A DNA stretch of 64,000 nt from Streptomyces sp. SW4 (GCA_003248315.1 QKWM01000004.1:3965001-4029000); one strand, 5' to 3'. Shown: positions 28,183-37,864, counted from the first letter of the stretch. Numbers and translations: made by a program. Notes: a model not told the origin generated them from the letters alone.

Positions 28183-28280
28183 CGAGGGCCGTTCTCCAGG
28201 TCGTACGTCGAGGTGGACCGCCGGGCCGGACGCCGGTGCGGGCCGCCGGGCCGGACGCCGGCCGGGGCCCCGGCCGGACG

Positions 28281-29020
28281 TCAGTTGAGGCTCGTCGGGC
28301 CGCGCGTCAGGTCGGACGCCGGCAACGACGGCAGCGTACGGATGACGGCCGTCTCGGCGCGAAGGAGTTTCAGCTCGTCGCGCAGGCGCGAGGCGGTGTC
28401 CGGGGCCTGGAGCAGGCGCTGCTTGGTCGGGGTGTCCAGCACCATCGCGGCGGCCACCAGGTACGAGACGACGCCGGGCTCGTCCGGCAGCTCGCTTCCT
28501 GTCGCCAGCGACCGCTCCCGTGCCCCCGCGAGCCGCTTCTGGTACTGGCGGAAGGCCCGCAGCACCCCCTCGGCGAGCGCCCCCGCCTCGTCGCCGGGCT
28601 CCTCCGGCAGCGGCTCCAGCTCGGCGGTGAGGAACGGGCCCGAGGCGTCCACCGACAGCAGCCGCACCCGGGTCGTCCCGGTCGCCAGCACCTCGAAGGT
28701 GCCGTCGGACCGCTCCCGGATGGTCGCCGCGTCCGCCACGCAGGCCACCTTGTGGAACGCCTTGGCAGGGTCCGGGCCGAACCCCGCGGCGGGACCGCGT
28801 TCGGGCACGGCCGTCGGATCGGGCAGGCCGGGGGCGCTGGGCGCGACCTCGTGGCCGTCGCGGATCGCCACGACGGCGAACCGGCGCGGTTCGTCCTCGG
28901 GCGTTTTCAGCAACTCGCGCATCAGGGCGCGGTAGCGCTCCTCGAAGACGTTGAGGGGGAGCACCAGCCCCGGGAACAGCACCGAGTTCAGGGGAAGAGC
29001 GGGAGCCGGACGGTGGTCAC
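28281..29020 (-). CDS. LON substrate-binding domain protein (one missing base)
   Basis: Corrected length 246 residues, a stand-alone LON N-terminal domain without the protease or ATPase parts. It starts VTTVRLPLFPLNSVLFPG, then LVLPLNVFEERYRALMREL, FAVVAIRDGHEV, TFEVLATGTTRVRLLSV and a helical C-terminus (VVSYLVAAAMVLDTPTKQRLL). One C is missing at 28991-28994, just after the start, so an uncorrected frame appears fused to the upstream gene. Stand-alone proteins of this kind are common in actinobacteria; function unproven. It lies 11 nt downstream of the next gene and is probably co-transcribed. Confidence 0.85.
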
Positions 29021-29031
29021 GACGCAGAAGC

Positions 29032-30040
29032 CTAATGGTCGCCGGGGCGGTGCGGCCACCCCGCCCATCTGCCGGACGGCAGGGGACCGCCGCCCGCACT
29101 TCCTCACGCACCTGGAGGAACCGCCCGAGCGGGTCCTCGGCGTCCCGGTCCCAGGGGAAGGAGGTGACGTACGGGCCGGTCAGCCGAAGCTGCTCCCGGG
29201 CCTCCGACCAGCGCTCCAGGCGTACGAGGACGTAGACGAGGAGGTTGCGCAGCTCCGCCGGCCACGGATCGGCCGCCGGCTGCGCCGCCGACAGCGCCAC
29301 CGCCAGGTCGGCCGCCGCGTCCAGCCGCTCCCGCGGCACCTCGGCCCGGGCGCCGCCCCGCAGGCACGCGAACGCCGCACGCAGGGGCAGCGCCCGGAGC
29401 TGGGCGCCCTCGGGGGCGTCCTGCGCGGCCGTCTCCGCGAAGTCCAGGCAGGCCGGGTGGGCGCCGCCGGGGAGGCGGCGGCCAGGTACTTCAAGGCGGC
29501 GACATGGCAGCCGTAGTGGTGCGGGGCGCGGCGCACGGCCTCGGCCCACAGCCGCTCGAACTCGGCGTGCCCCGCCCGGGTGCCCCGCGCCGCGTCCAGC
29601 GCGATCCGCCAGGGCACCGGGTCCCGTCCGGCGCCCTCGGCCACCGCCATGACCGGCGGGACCGCCTGGCCCAGCAGTTCCGCGCGGGCCGGCGAGTCCC
29701 AGTGGCGGTCCACCGCGAGCCGGGCGCCCACCAGCAGGGCGTCGGGGTCGGCGGGGGCGGCGGCCAGCCAGGCCGTCAGCCACTCGGAGCGGGAGCGTGC
29801 GAAGGCGGCGAGCCGGGTCGCGTAGCGGTCGCGGTGCTCCCACTCGGCGTGCTCCCGGGTGCGGGCGAGCAGATCGGCGGCCGGGCCGTGCGCGCCGTGC
29901 GCCGCCGCGACCAGCGCGGGCGCCAGGCGGTCGTCCGGCGCGTCGAGCAGCAGATCCTCACCGGGGCAGCATCCGGCGGCCGGGCGCGGCGGCGTTCCGC
30001 GCACCCGGGCCGTACGGAGGAGTGAGCGGAGCCGAGCCAT
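29032..30040 (-). CDS. helical-repeat (TPR-like) protein of unknown function (two missing bases)
   Basis: Corrected length 336 residues, Ala/Arg/Leu-rich, predicted all-helical with TPR-like spacing (APALVAAAHGAHGPAADLL, RLAAFARSRSEWLTAWLAAA, WRIALDAARGTRAGHAEFERL, NLLVYVLVRLERWSEAREQL). I do not recognise a named family beyond this. One C is missing at 29469-29472 (YLAAASP/GGAHPACLD) and one at 29082-29085; with both restored it ends at TAG 29032-29034, 11 nt before the LON-domain gene. ATG at 30040 is used; 30052 is an alternative. Confidence 0.6.
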
Positions 30041-30192
30041 GGTGCCGACCATTGAAAGTCCGCAGGTCGGGGACGCGCCAGGGCGTACACGGAACCTCTG
30101 GAAAGTTGTACGCGAATCGGCAAAGCCGAGGTAAAACGTGAAGGACTCTCCGCTGACGTCCACACACCCGACCACCCCGGACCCCCCTCGAC

Positions 30193-30230
30193 GCGCCCTG
30201 AAGGGGCGCGGGGAACTGCGCGACCGGCCC
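30193..30230. repeat. dispersed GGGGCGCGGGGAACTGCGCGAC element, copy 1
   Basis: GCGCCCTGAAGGGGCGCGGG then GAACTGCGCGACCGGCCC. The first part forms a hairpin (GCGCCC / GGGGCGC). It lies in the 283-nt spacer 30041-30323, where I see no gene. A near-identical copy is at 44885-44919. Confidence 0.75.
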
Positions 30231-30323
30231 CGACGTACCCGCACCCGGCAACCCACCGCCCGTGGCACCCCCGCCCCGCCCCCGCCCATCACCCCCGCCC
30301 CCTGCCGCCCCGGCACTACGGGC

Positions 30324-31900
30324 TCAGCCCCGCCGCAGGACCCGCGTGGCCCCGCCGCCACCGTCGTGGCCAGAATCCACCCCAGCAGGATCAGCGAGGC
30401 CGACAGCCACTGCCAGCCCCCGCTGAGCCGCCAGTGGCCGACCTGCCCCAGTTCGATCACCGGCAGCAGCAGGTCCAGGGCGAAGAGCACCGGACTCCAC
30501 CCCGGGTGCTCCCCCTGCTTCAGCGGTGCCGGCCGCGCCTGTGCGAAGGCCAGCGATCCCGCCGCCCACAGCACCGCCATCCACACCGCCGCCCGCCCCG
30601 GCCGGTACCCGTAGGCGACCGTCCAGTCCTGCGCGTACCCCCACAGCTTGGCGGCGACCGGCAGGCTCTCCCGGCGCCGGCGCTGCTTGGCGAGCAGCAC
30701 CTCGCGGGCGTCCTCGTCCTCGCCGCCGGCCCGCAGCACGGCGGCCAGCCGCTCGTACGGCTCCGGGTTGTACTCGGCGGTCGCGGCCGACACCCAGGCC
30801 AGCCGCTCGGCCAGCGGGAACGGGCCCCGGGGGACGAGGTTCTCGTAGGTGAAGCCGCCCATGTGCAGTCGGCCCGCCCCCGGCCAGCTGTCCGCCCGGT
30901 CCATCAGGTTGACCACCCGCGCCCCCGACAGCACCACCCGGCCGCGCTCGGGATGCTCCCCGAGGAAGCGCAGCTCGGGCGTCTGCACCCGGCGCAGCGA
31001 CAGCTCCTGCTCCTCGCCCAGGGCGAACCGGGCCCGCTCGAAGTCGACCGCGTCGCCGAAGCGGCCGTCGTCCAGCCGTATCCCGCCCCGGCACTCGAAG
31101 CGCTGGATGCGCGTGCCCGCCGCCGGGGTCGTGCCCCGCAGCAGATGGCTGCCGACGCCCGCCGGCGTCAGGTACAGGGTCCGTTCGACGGTGAGCTGCG
31201 GCGCGTTCAGCGCGAGCCGGGCGTACGGATTGTGCAGGCGGGCGCCGCGCAGGCTCAGCGACACGCCGACCGTGGCGCTGCGCAGGCTCAGCTCCCCGTG
31301 CGTCTCCAGCATCTCCGCCTGGAGGTCCTGCCCGACGGTCAGGCCGTCGGCCGCGATGGCCCGCCCGCTGCGGTCCCGGTGCACGACCGCCTGGTTCAGC
31401 AGCAGGTCGGTGCCGATGTGCGCGTCGGTCAGGCGCACGCCCCGGTGGAAGTGGCAGCGCGGCAGGTGCAGGTCGCCCTCGGTGTGCAGCCTCGCCGCCT
31501 CCAGTCGCGGCACCGAGCAGTCCACCAGCCGGACGGTGGTGAAACGCGCCTCCGGCAGCAGGACCTCGCGCTCGAAGCGGCAGCCTCGCAGCTCCACGTA
31601 CGGCACGACCGTGCCGCCCGCGAGGTCCAGCGCGCCGCTGACCTGCACGCCGACCAGCTTCAGCGACGACACGCGGCCGGCGAGCGCGGGCGGCCCGTCG
31701 AGCAGCAGCCAGCACACGATGCGGGCCCGCACGGTCCGCTCCGGGCCCCACGGATGCCCGCCGTGCGGATCGTCGACGACGGTGTCACCGCTGCTCAGGT
31801 CGTAGACGGTGCCGTTGCGGAAGGCCTGCCACATGCCGGCCTCGGCGGCGGTCAGGTCCTCCGGCAGCTCCCCGGCCCGCAGGCCGGCCCCCTCGGTCAC
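30324..31900 (-). CDS. repetitive membrane-anchored protein of unknown function (one missing base)
   Basis: Corrected length 525 residues. Residues ~80-360 are a run of imperfect ~20-residue strand/turn units (VELRGCRFEREVLLPEARF, LHLPRCHFHRGVRLTDAHIG, LSLRSATVGVSLSLRGARL), suggesting a pentapeptide-like or beta-helix fold. Three hydrophobic segments follow near the C-terminus (AAVWMAVLWAAGSLAFAQA, PVLFALDLLLPVIELGQVGH, WLSASLILLGWILATTVAAG). Related proteins are often labelled 'oxidoreductase', but I see no cofactor motif. One G is missing (plus-strand C run 30350-30353) just before the stop. GTG at 31900 follows GGAGGAAG. Confidence 0.75.
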
Positions 31901-32039
31901 GGTGCTTCACTTCCTCCCCGCTACTCGCCGGTCCGTACCTTCGTACACCTGTTCATGCCCGGTGGGTGACCGGCTGAACACTCCCGGTGAAGGGGATCTT
32001 CCGGGGTGTGCGGCGGGCCCGTACCGGACACCAGGGGTC

Positions 32040-32091
32040 CGTATCAGTCACTGATACGCGCGGACAGGTCCCGACGCGGGTCTGAGAGAAT
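32040..32091 (+). promoter_or_regulatory. hisD promoter region with 19-bp palindrome
   Basis: CGTATCAG-TCA-CTGATACG (32040-32058) is a perfect 8-3-8 inverted repeat. A -10-like GAGAAT (32086-32091) ends 7 nt before the hisD GTG, which would give a leaderless transcript. The palindrome abuts the expected -35 position, as an operator would. The rest of the 198-nt spacer from 31901 shows only the ribosome site of the divergent gene. Confidence 0.5.
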
Positions 32092-32098
32092 TGGTTCC

Positions 32099-33424
32099 GT
32101 GATCTCCCGAATCGATCTGCGCGGCGACGCCCTTCCCGAGGGCCCCGCCCTGCGCGACCTGCTGCCCCGAGCCGACTTCGACGTTGCGGCCGCCCTGGAG
32201 AAGGTGCGTCCGATCTGCGAGGCCGTGCATCATCGGGGCGACGCGGCGCTGATCGACTTCGCCGAGCAGTTCGACGGCGTCCGGCTCGACCAGGTGCGGG
32301 TGCCGGCCGCCGCGCTCACCCGCGCCCTCGACGAACTCGACCCGGCGGTGCGCGCGGCCCTGGAGGAGTCCATCCGCCGCGCCCGCCTCGTCCACCGCGA
32401 GCAGCGCCGCACGACCCACACCACCCAGGTCGTGCCCGGCGGCACGGTCACCGAGAAGTGGGTCCCCGTGGAGCGGGTCGGTCTCTACGCGCCCGGCGGC
32501 CGGTCGGTCTACCCGTCGTCCGTGGTCATGAACGTCGTGCCCGCCCAGGAGGCCGGGGTCGGCTCCGTCGCGCTCGCCTCGCCCGCGCAGGCCGAGTTCG
32601 GCGGGCTCCCGCACCCGACGATCCTCGCCGCCTGCGCCCTGCTCGGCGTCGACGAGGTGTACGCGGCCGGCGGCGCCACCGCCGTCGCGATGTTCGCCTA
32701 CGGCACCGAGTCCTGCCCGCCCGCCAACATGGTCACCGGCCCCGGCAACATCTGGGTCGCCGCCGCCAAGCGCTACTTCACCGGCAAGATCGGCATCGAC
32801 GCCGAGGCCGGCCCGACCGAGATCGCGATCCTCGCGGACGACACGGCCGACCCGGTGCACGTCGCCTCCGACCTGATCAGCCAGGCCGAGCACGACCCGC
32901 TGGCCGCCGCCGTCCTGGTCACCGACTCCCCGGCGCTCGCGGACGCGGTCGAGCGGGAGCTGGAGCCCCAGGTCGCCGCGACCAAGCACGTCGACGACCG
33001 GATCGTCCCCGCCCTCAAGGGCCGCCAGTCCGCGATCGTCCTGGTCGACGGCCTGGAGGAGGGCCTGCGCGTGGTCGACGCGTACGGCGCCGAGCACCTG
33101 GAGATCCAGACCGCCGACGCCGCCGCGGTCGCCGACCGCGTCAAGAACGCCGGCGCGATCTTCGTCGGCCCCTGGGCGCCCGTCTCGCTCGGCGACTACG
33201 CGGCCGGCTCCAACCACGTCCTGCCCACCGGCGGCTGCGCCTGCCACTCCTCGGGCCTGTCCGTGCAGTCCTTCCTGCGCGGTATCCACATCGTCGACTA
33301 CACGCGCGACGCGCTCGCCGAGGTCGCGCACCACGTGGTGACGCTGGCGGAGGCGGAGGACCTGCCCGCGCACGGCGCGGCGATCAAGGCGCGGTTCGAG
33401 TGGAAGGTGCCCGAGAGCAAGTGA
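32099..33424 (+). CDS. hisD: histidinol dehydrogenase
   Basis: 441 residues, intact. It catalyses the last two steps of histidine synthesis (histidinol to histidine, NAD- and Zn-dependent). Signatures: YAPGGRSVYPSSVVMNVVPA, NMVTGPGNIWVAAAKRYF, GIDAEAGPTEIAILADD, SQAEHDPLAAAVL and NHVLPTGGCACHSSGLSV. GTG at 32099 begins MISRIDLRG; there is no strong ribosome site. First gene of the his run; its TGA overlaps the hisC GTG. Confidence 0.96.
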   Translation: MISRIDLRGDALPEGPALRDLLPRADFDVAAALEKVRPICEAVHHRGDAALIDFAEQFDGVRLDQVRVPAAALTRALDELDPAVRAALEESIRRARLVHREQRRTTHTTQVVPGGTVTEKWVPVERVGLYAPGGRSVYPSSVVMNVVPAQEAGVGSVALASPAQAEFGGLPHPTILAACALLGVDEVYAAGGATAVAMFAYGTESCPPANMVTGPGNIWVAAAKRYFTGKIGIDAEAGPTEIAILADDTADPVHVASDLISQAEHDPLAAAVLVTDSPALADAVERELEPQVAATKHVDDRIVPALKGRQSAIVLVDGLEEGLRVVDAYGAEHLEIQTADAAAVADRVKNAGAIFVGPWAPVSLGDYAAGSNHVLPTGGCACHSSGLSVQSFLRGIHIVDYTRDALAEVAHHVVTLAEAEDLPAHGAAIKARFEWKVPESK

Positions 33425-34530
33425 CGTTCGGAATCGACGATCTCCCCGTACGGGACGAGCTGCGCGGCAAGTCCCCCTACGGCGCGCCCCAGCTGGACGT
33501 GCCCGTACGGCTGAACACGAACGAGAACCCCTACCCGCTGCCCGAGGCGCTGGTCGAGCGGATCGCCGAGCGGGTCCGCGAGGCCGCCCGGACCCTCAAC
33601 CGCTACCCGGACCGCGACGCCGTCGAGCTGCGCACCAGGCTGGCCGAGTACCTGACCGAGACCTCCGGGTACCACGTGGGCCTGCGCAACGTCTGGGCGG
33701 CCAACGGCTCCAACGAGGTCATCCAGCAGCTGCTGCAGACCTTCGGCGGGCCCGGCCGCACCGCGATCGGCTTCGAACCGTCGTACTCGATGCACGGCCT
33801 GATCGCCCGCGGCACCGGCACCGGCTGGATCTCCGGCCCGCGCCACGACGACTTCACCATCGACGTCCCCGCCGCCGCGCGGGCGATCGCCGAGCACCGC
33901 CCCGACGTCGTCTTCGTCACCACCCCCAACAACCCCACGGGCAACGCGGTGCCGGCCGAGTCGGTCCTCGCCCTGTACGAGGCCGCGCAGGCGGCGAAGC
34001 CGTCGATGGTCGTGGTGGACGAGGCGTACGTCGAGTTCAGCCACGGCGACTCGCTGCTGCCGCTGCTGGAGGGCCGCCCGAACCTGGTGATCTCCCGCAC
34101 GATGTCGAAGGCGTTCGGCGCGGCGGGCCTGCGCCTGGGCTACCTCGCCGCGCACCCGGCGGTCGTGGACGCCGTCCAGCTGGTCCGGCTGCCGTACCAC
34201 CTCTCGGCCGTCACCCAGGCCACCGCGCTGGCCGCCCTGGAGCACACCGGCACACTGCTGAAGTACGTCGAGCAGCTCAAGGCCGAGCGCGACCGGCTGG
34301 TCGCCGAGCTGCGCGCCCTCGGATACGAGGTCACCGAGTCGGACGCCAACTTCGTGCAGTTCGGACGGTTCGCCGACGCCCACGAGGCCTGGCGGCGCAT
34401 CCTCGACCGGGGCGTCCTGGTCCGGGACAACGGCGTGCCCGGCCGGCTGCGGGTCACCGCCGGAACACCCGAAGAGAACGACGCGTTCCTCGACGCGGTC
34501 CGTGAGTTGAAGAAGGAGCAGAGCGCATGA
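33421..34530 (+). CDS. hisC: histidinol-phosphate aminotransferase
   Basis: 369 residues, intact. PLP-dependent class I/II aminotransferase converting imidazole acetol phosphate and glutamate to histidinol phosphate. RLNTNENPYPLPEALVE, VWAANGSNEVIQQLLQTFGG, TTPNNPTGNAVP, VVDEAYVEFS and the PLP lysine in ISRTMSKAFGAAGLRLGYL are clear. It starts at a GTG overlapping the hisD stop and ends in an ATGA overlap with hisB. Confidence 0.96.
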   Translation: MTFGIDDLPVRDELRGKSPYGAPQLDVPVRLNTNENPYPLPEALVERIAERVREAARTLNRYPDRDAVELRTRLAEYLTETSGYHVGLRNVWAANGSNEVIQQLLQTFGGPGRTAIGFEPSYSMHGLIARGTGTGWISGPRHDDFTIDVPAAARAIAEHRPDVVFVTTPNNPTGNAVPAESVLALYEAAQAAKPSMVVVDEAYVEFSHGDSLLPLLEGRPNLVISRTMSKAFGAAGLRLGYLAAHPAVVDAVQLVRLPYHLSAVTQATALAALEHTGTLLKYVEQLKAERDRLVAELRALGYEVTESDANFVQFGRFADAHEAWRRILDRGVLVRDNGVPGRLRVTAGTPEENDAFLDAVRELKKEQSA

Positions 34531-35119
34531 GCCGCGTAGGACGCGTGGAACGGACGACCAAGGAGACCTCGGTCCTGGTCGAGATCGACCTCGACGGCAC
34601 CGGGAGGACGGAGATCTCCACCGGCGTCGGCTTCTACGACCACATGCTCGACCAGCTCGGCCGGCACGGCCTGTTCGACCTCACCGTGAAGACCGAGGGC
34701 GACCTGCACATCGACTCCCACCACACCATCGAGGACACCGCCCTCGCGCTGGCGCCGCCTTCAGGCAGGCCCTCGGCGACAAGGTGGGCATCTACCGCTT
34801 CGGCAACTGCACGGTCCCGCTGGACGAGTCCCTCGCCCAGGTCACCGTCGACCTCTCCGGCCGCCCCTACCTCGTGCACACCGAGCCCGAGAAGATGGCG
34901 CCGATGATCGGCGAGTACGACACCACGATGACCCGGCACATCCTGGAGTCCTTCGTCGCCCAGGCCCAGATCGCCCTGCACGTGCACGTGCCCTACGGGC
35001 GCAACGCGCACCACATCGTGGAGTGCCAGTTCAAGGCACTGGCCCGGGCCCTGAGGTACGCCTCCGAGCGCGATCCGCGCGCGGCGGGCATCCTCCCGTC
35101 CACGAAGGGCGCGCTGTAG
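34527..35119 (+). CDS. hisB: imidazoleglycerol-phosphate dehydratase (one missing base)
   Basis: Corrected length 197 residues, the stand-alone dehydratase (no phosphatase fusion). Mn-binding His clusters are GFYDHMLDQLGRHG, DLHIDSHHTIEDTA, ILESFVAQAQIALHVHVPYG and GRNAHHIVECQFKALARAL. One G is missing from GGG near 34751-34752 (ALALG/AAFRQAL), splitting an otherwise perfect gene. The ATG overlaps the hisC stop. Confidence 0.94.
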
Positions 35120-35123
35120 AGCC

Positions 35124-35288
35124 ATGACCGGCCTGTCTACCCTGCTGATCGTCGTCGGCCTGTTCCTGGTCGGCGGGATCATCTCCTTCGTCAAGCAGCA
35201 GATGCCCAAGGGCCTGATCGTGCTGCTCTCGATCGGCGCCGCGATGTGCCTCGTCGCGGGCGTCCTGCGGCTGGAGGTGTGGAATTGA
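35124..35288 (+). CDS. small two-helix membrane protein in the his operon
   Basis: 54 residues, beginning MTGLSTLLIVVGLFLVGGI and containing SFVKQQMPKGL between two hydrophobic segments (about 4-22 and 31-49), ending LRLEVWN. The ATG is 4 nt after the hisB stop, and its TGA overlaps the TTG start of hisH, so it is translated as part of the operon. Function unknown; its fixed place suggests it is conserved rather than spurious. Confidence 0.8.
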   Translation: MTGLSTLLIVVGLFLVGGIISFVKQQMPKGLIVLLSIGAAMCLVAGVLRLEVWN

Positions 35289-35923
35289 GCACCAAGAGCG
35301 TCGTCGTCTTCGACTACGGCTTCGGCAACGTCCGCTCCGCCGAGCGCGCCCTCGCCCGCGCCGGCGCCGACGTCGAGATCACCCGTGACTTCGACAAGGC
35401 GATGAACGCCGACGGGCTGCTCGTGCCCGGCGTCGGCGCCTTCGCCGCCTGCATGACGGGCCTGCGCGAGGCCCGCGGCGACTGGGTCGTCGACCGGCGG
35501 CTGTCCGGCGGGCGCCCCGTGATGGGCATCTGCGTCGGCATGCAGATCCTCTTCGCGCGCGGCATCGAGCACGGCGTGCAGACCGAGGGCCTGGACGAAT
35601 GGCCCGGCACGGTCGGCCCGCTCCAGGCCGACGTCGTCCCCCACATGGGCTGGAACACCGTCGAGGCACCGGCCGGCTCCCGGCTGTTCGCCGGCCTGGA
35701 CCCGGACGCCCGCTTCTACTTCGTGCACTCCTACGCCGTCCACGACTGGGACATGGAGAGCCACAACCCCGCGATGGCCGCCCCCAAGGTCACCTGGGCC
35801 ACCCACGGCAAGCCCTTCGTGGCCGCCGTGGAGAACGGCGCCCTGTGGGCCACGCAGTTCCACCCCGAGAAGTCCGGCGACGCCGGAGCCCAGCTCCTCA
35901 CCAACTGGATCGAGACCCTGTAG
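35285..35923 (+). CDS. hisH: imidazole glycerol phosphate synthase, glutaminase subunit
   Basis: 212 residues, intact. Class I glutamine amidotransferase that feeds ammonia to HisF. VVVFDYGFGNVRSAERAL, the nucleophile in PVMGICVGMQILF (Cys) and the His/Glu of ATQFHPEKSGDAGAQLL are present. TTG at 35285 is chosen because GGAGG lies 7 nt upstream; the in-frame GTG at 35279 is too close to it. Confidence 0.95.
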   Translation: MSTKSVVVFDYGFGNVRSAERALARAGADVEITRDFDKAMNADGLLVPGVGAFAACMTGLREARGDWVVDRRLSGGRPVMGICVGMQILFARGIEHGVQTEGLDEWPGTVGPLQADVVPHMGWNTVEAPAGSRLFAGLDPDARFYFVHSYAVHDWDMESHNPAMAAPKVTWATHGKPFVAAVENGALWATQFHPEKSGDAGAQLLTNWIETL

Positions 35924-35925
35924 AG

Positions 35926-36650
35926 ATGAGCAAGCTCGAACTCCTCCCCGCCGTCGACGTCCGCGACGGCCAGGCCGTCCGCCTGGTCCACGGCGAGTCC
36001 GGCACCGAGACCTCCTACGGCTCCCCGCTGGACGCCGCGCTCGCCTGGCAGCGCTCCGGCGCCGAGTGGCTGCACCTGGTCGACCTGGACGCCGCCTTCG
36101 GCACCGGGAACAACCGCGAGCTGATCGCCGAGGTCACGAAGGCCATGGACATCAAGGTCGAGCTGTCCGGCGGCATCCGCGACGACGACACGCTCGCCGC
36201 CGCGCTCGCCACCGGCTGCACCCGGGTCAACCTCGGCACGGCCGCGCTGGAGACCCCCGAGTGGGTCGCCAAGGTCATCGCCGAGCACGGCGACAAGATC
36301 GCGGTCGGTCTCGACGTGCGGGGCACCACCCTGCGCGGCCGAGGCTGGACCCGCGACGGGGCGACCTCTACGAGACGCTGGACCGCCTGAACAAGGAGGG
36401 CTGCGCCCGGTACGTCGTCACCGACATCGCCAAGGACGGCACCCTCCAGGGCCCCAACCTGGAACTGCTGAAGAACGTGTGCGCCGCGACCGACCGCCCG
36501 GTGGTCGCCTCCGGCGGCGTCTCCTCCTTGGACGACCTGCGCGCCATCGCCGGGCTGGTCCCGCTCGGTGTCGAGGGCGCCATCGTCGGGAAGGCCCTGT
36601 ACGCGAAGGCGTTCACCCTGGAAGAGGCCTTGGAGGCTGTGTCGTCATGA
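35926..36650 (+). CDS. priA: bifunctional HisA/TrpF isomerase PriA (one missing base)
   Basis: Corrected length 241 residues, (beta/alpha)8 barrel. In actinobacteria this single enzyme isomerises both ProFAR (histidine) and phosphoribosylanthranilate (tryptophan), replacing TrpF; no trpF is in this window. LLPAVDVRDGQAVRLVHGES, the first catalytic Asp in that motif, IKVELSGGIRDD, GLDVRGTTLRGRGWTRDG and the second Asp in VTDIAKDGTLQGPN are visible. One G is missing at 36358-36361 (TRDG/GDLYETL). The start is 2 nt after the hisH stop; the end overlaps the RidA gene. Confidence 0.94.
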
Positions 36651-37051
36651 GCGAAGCCGTGCGGCGCGTGCAGAGCGGAAGTCCCTGGGAAGAGGCCCTC
36701 GGGTTCGCACGCGCCGTCGCGGCGGGCGACCGGGTCCTGGTCGCGGGCACGACGTCCTTCAAGGGCGACGTGCTGTACGGCGAGGGCGACCCGTACGAGC
36801 AGGCCAAGGTCGCCTTCACGAGCGCGCTGGAGGCGATCGCCGAGTTCGGGCTCGGCGTGGAGTCCGTGATCCGCACGCGCGTGCACCTCGCCCACGCGCG
36901 CGACGTCGAGGCGGCGGGCCGGGCCCACAAGGAACTCTTCGACCCGGTGCGCCCGGTGACCACCTTCCTGGTGGTCGACGGTTTCGTCGACTCGCGCGTG
37001 CTGGTCTCGGTGGAACTCGAAGCATTCAGAGGAAATTCAGAGGAGCAGTGA
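36647..37051 (+). CDS. RidA family enamine/imine deaminase
   Basis: 134 residues, intact. YjgF/YER057c/UK114 fold; RidA proteins hydrolyse reactive enamines/imines from PLP enzymes. Visible are VLVAGTTSFKGDVLYGEGD, EQAKVAFTSALEAIAEFG, VIRTRVHLAHARDVEAAGRA (Arg ligand) and VSVELEAFRGN. It is translationally coupled to priA (ATGA) and precedes hisF by 4 nt, so it belongs to the his operon. Its substrate is unknown; protection of PLP enzymes such as HisC is one guess. Confidence 0.9.
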   Translation: MSEAVRRVQSGSPWEEALGFARAVAAGDRVLVAGTTSFKGDVLYGEGDPYEQAKVAFTSALEAIAEFGLGVESVIRTRVHLAHARDVEAAGRAHKELFDPVRPVTTFLVVDGFVDSRVLVSVELEAFRGNSEEQ

Positions 37052-37055
37052 CTTC

Positions 37056-37810
37056 ATGACCCTGGCGGTCCGAGTCATCCCCTGCCTGGACGTGGACAAC
37101 GGCCGGGTCGTCAAGGGCGTCAACTTCCAGAACCTGCGCGACGCGGGCGACCCCGTCGAGATGGCCAAGGTGTACGACGCCGAGGGCGCCGACGAGCTGA
37201 CGTTCCTGGACATCACCGCCTCGTCCGGCAACCGCGAGACCACCTACGACGTGGTGCGCCGCACCGCCGAGCAGGTGTTCATCCCGCTGACCGTCGGCGG
37301 CGGCGTGCGCAGCGCCGAGGACGTGGACCGGCTGCTGCGGGCGGGCGCGGACAAGGTCGGCGTCAACACCGCCGCGATCGCCCGGCCCGAGCTGATCCGC
37401 GAGATCGCCGAGCGTTTCGGCCGTCAGGTGCTGGTGCTGTCGGTCGACGCCCGGCGCACCGAGGCCGGCACGTTCGAGGTGACCACCCACGGCGGCCGGC
37501 GCGGTACCGGCATCGACGCCGTCGAGTGGGCCCACCGGGCCGCGGAGCTGGGCGCGGGCGAGATCCTGCTGAACTCGATGGACGCGGACGGCACCAAGGA
37601 CGGCTACGACCTGGAGATGATCGCCGCGGTCCGCAAGCACGTCACGGTCCCGGTCATCGCCTCGGGCGGCGCCGGCAAGCTGGCCGACTTCCCGCCGGCC
37701 GTCGACGCGGGGCGGACGCCGTCCTGGCCGCGTCCGTCTTCCACTTCGGCGACCTGCGCATCGGGCAGGTCAAGCAGGCCCTGCGCGAGGCGGGCCACCC
37801 CGTGCGATGA
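37056..37810 (+). CDS. hisF: imidazole glycerol phosphate synthase, cyclase subunit (one missing base)
   Basis: Corrected length 251 residues. Joins HisH-derived ammonia to PRFAR, giving imidazole glycerol phosphate and AICAR. VRVIPCLDVDNGRVVKGVNF (catalytic Asp), ELTFLDITASS, VFIPLTVGGGVRS, DKVGVNTAAI and EILLNSMDADGTKDGYD (second Asp) are present. One G is missing from the run at 37709-37712 (VDAG/ADAVLAASVFHFG). Last gene of the his block; a hairpin follows. Confidence 0.95.
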
Positions 37811-37828
37811 CGTGACGGCCCCGCCGCC

Positions 37829-37864
37829 GAGCGCCCCGGCCCCGTCTCGGCGGCCGGGGCGCTC
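37829..37864 (+). terminator. hairpin terminator after hisF
   Basis: GAGCGCCCCGGCC pairs with GGCCGGGGCGCTC (13 bp, about 10-nt loop), 19 nt after the hisF stop; it closes the his operon. Confidence 0.8.

Noticed and set aside
28218..28265. Two copies of CCGCCGGGCCGGACGCCGG in the ybaK-LON spacer as a mobile element
   Set aside because: Too short and too GC-simple; more likely spacer drift.
28281..29843. An apparent TPR-LON fusion protein
   Set aside because: The join depends on missing bases at 28991 and 29082; corrected, the first gene stops at 29032 and the LON gene starts at GTG 29020.
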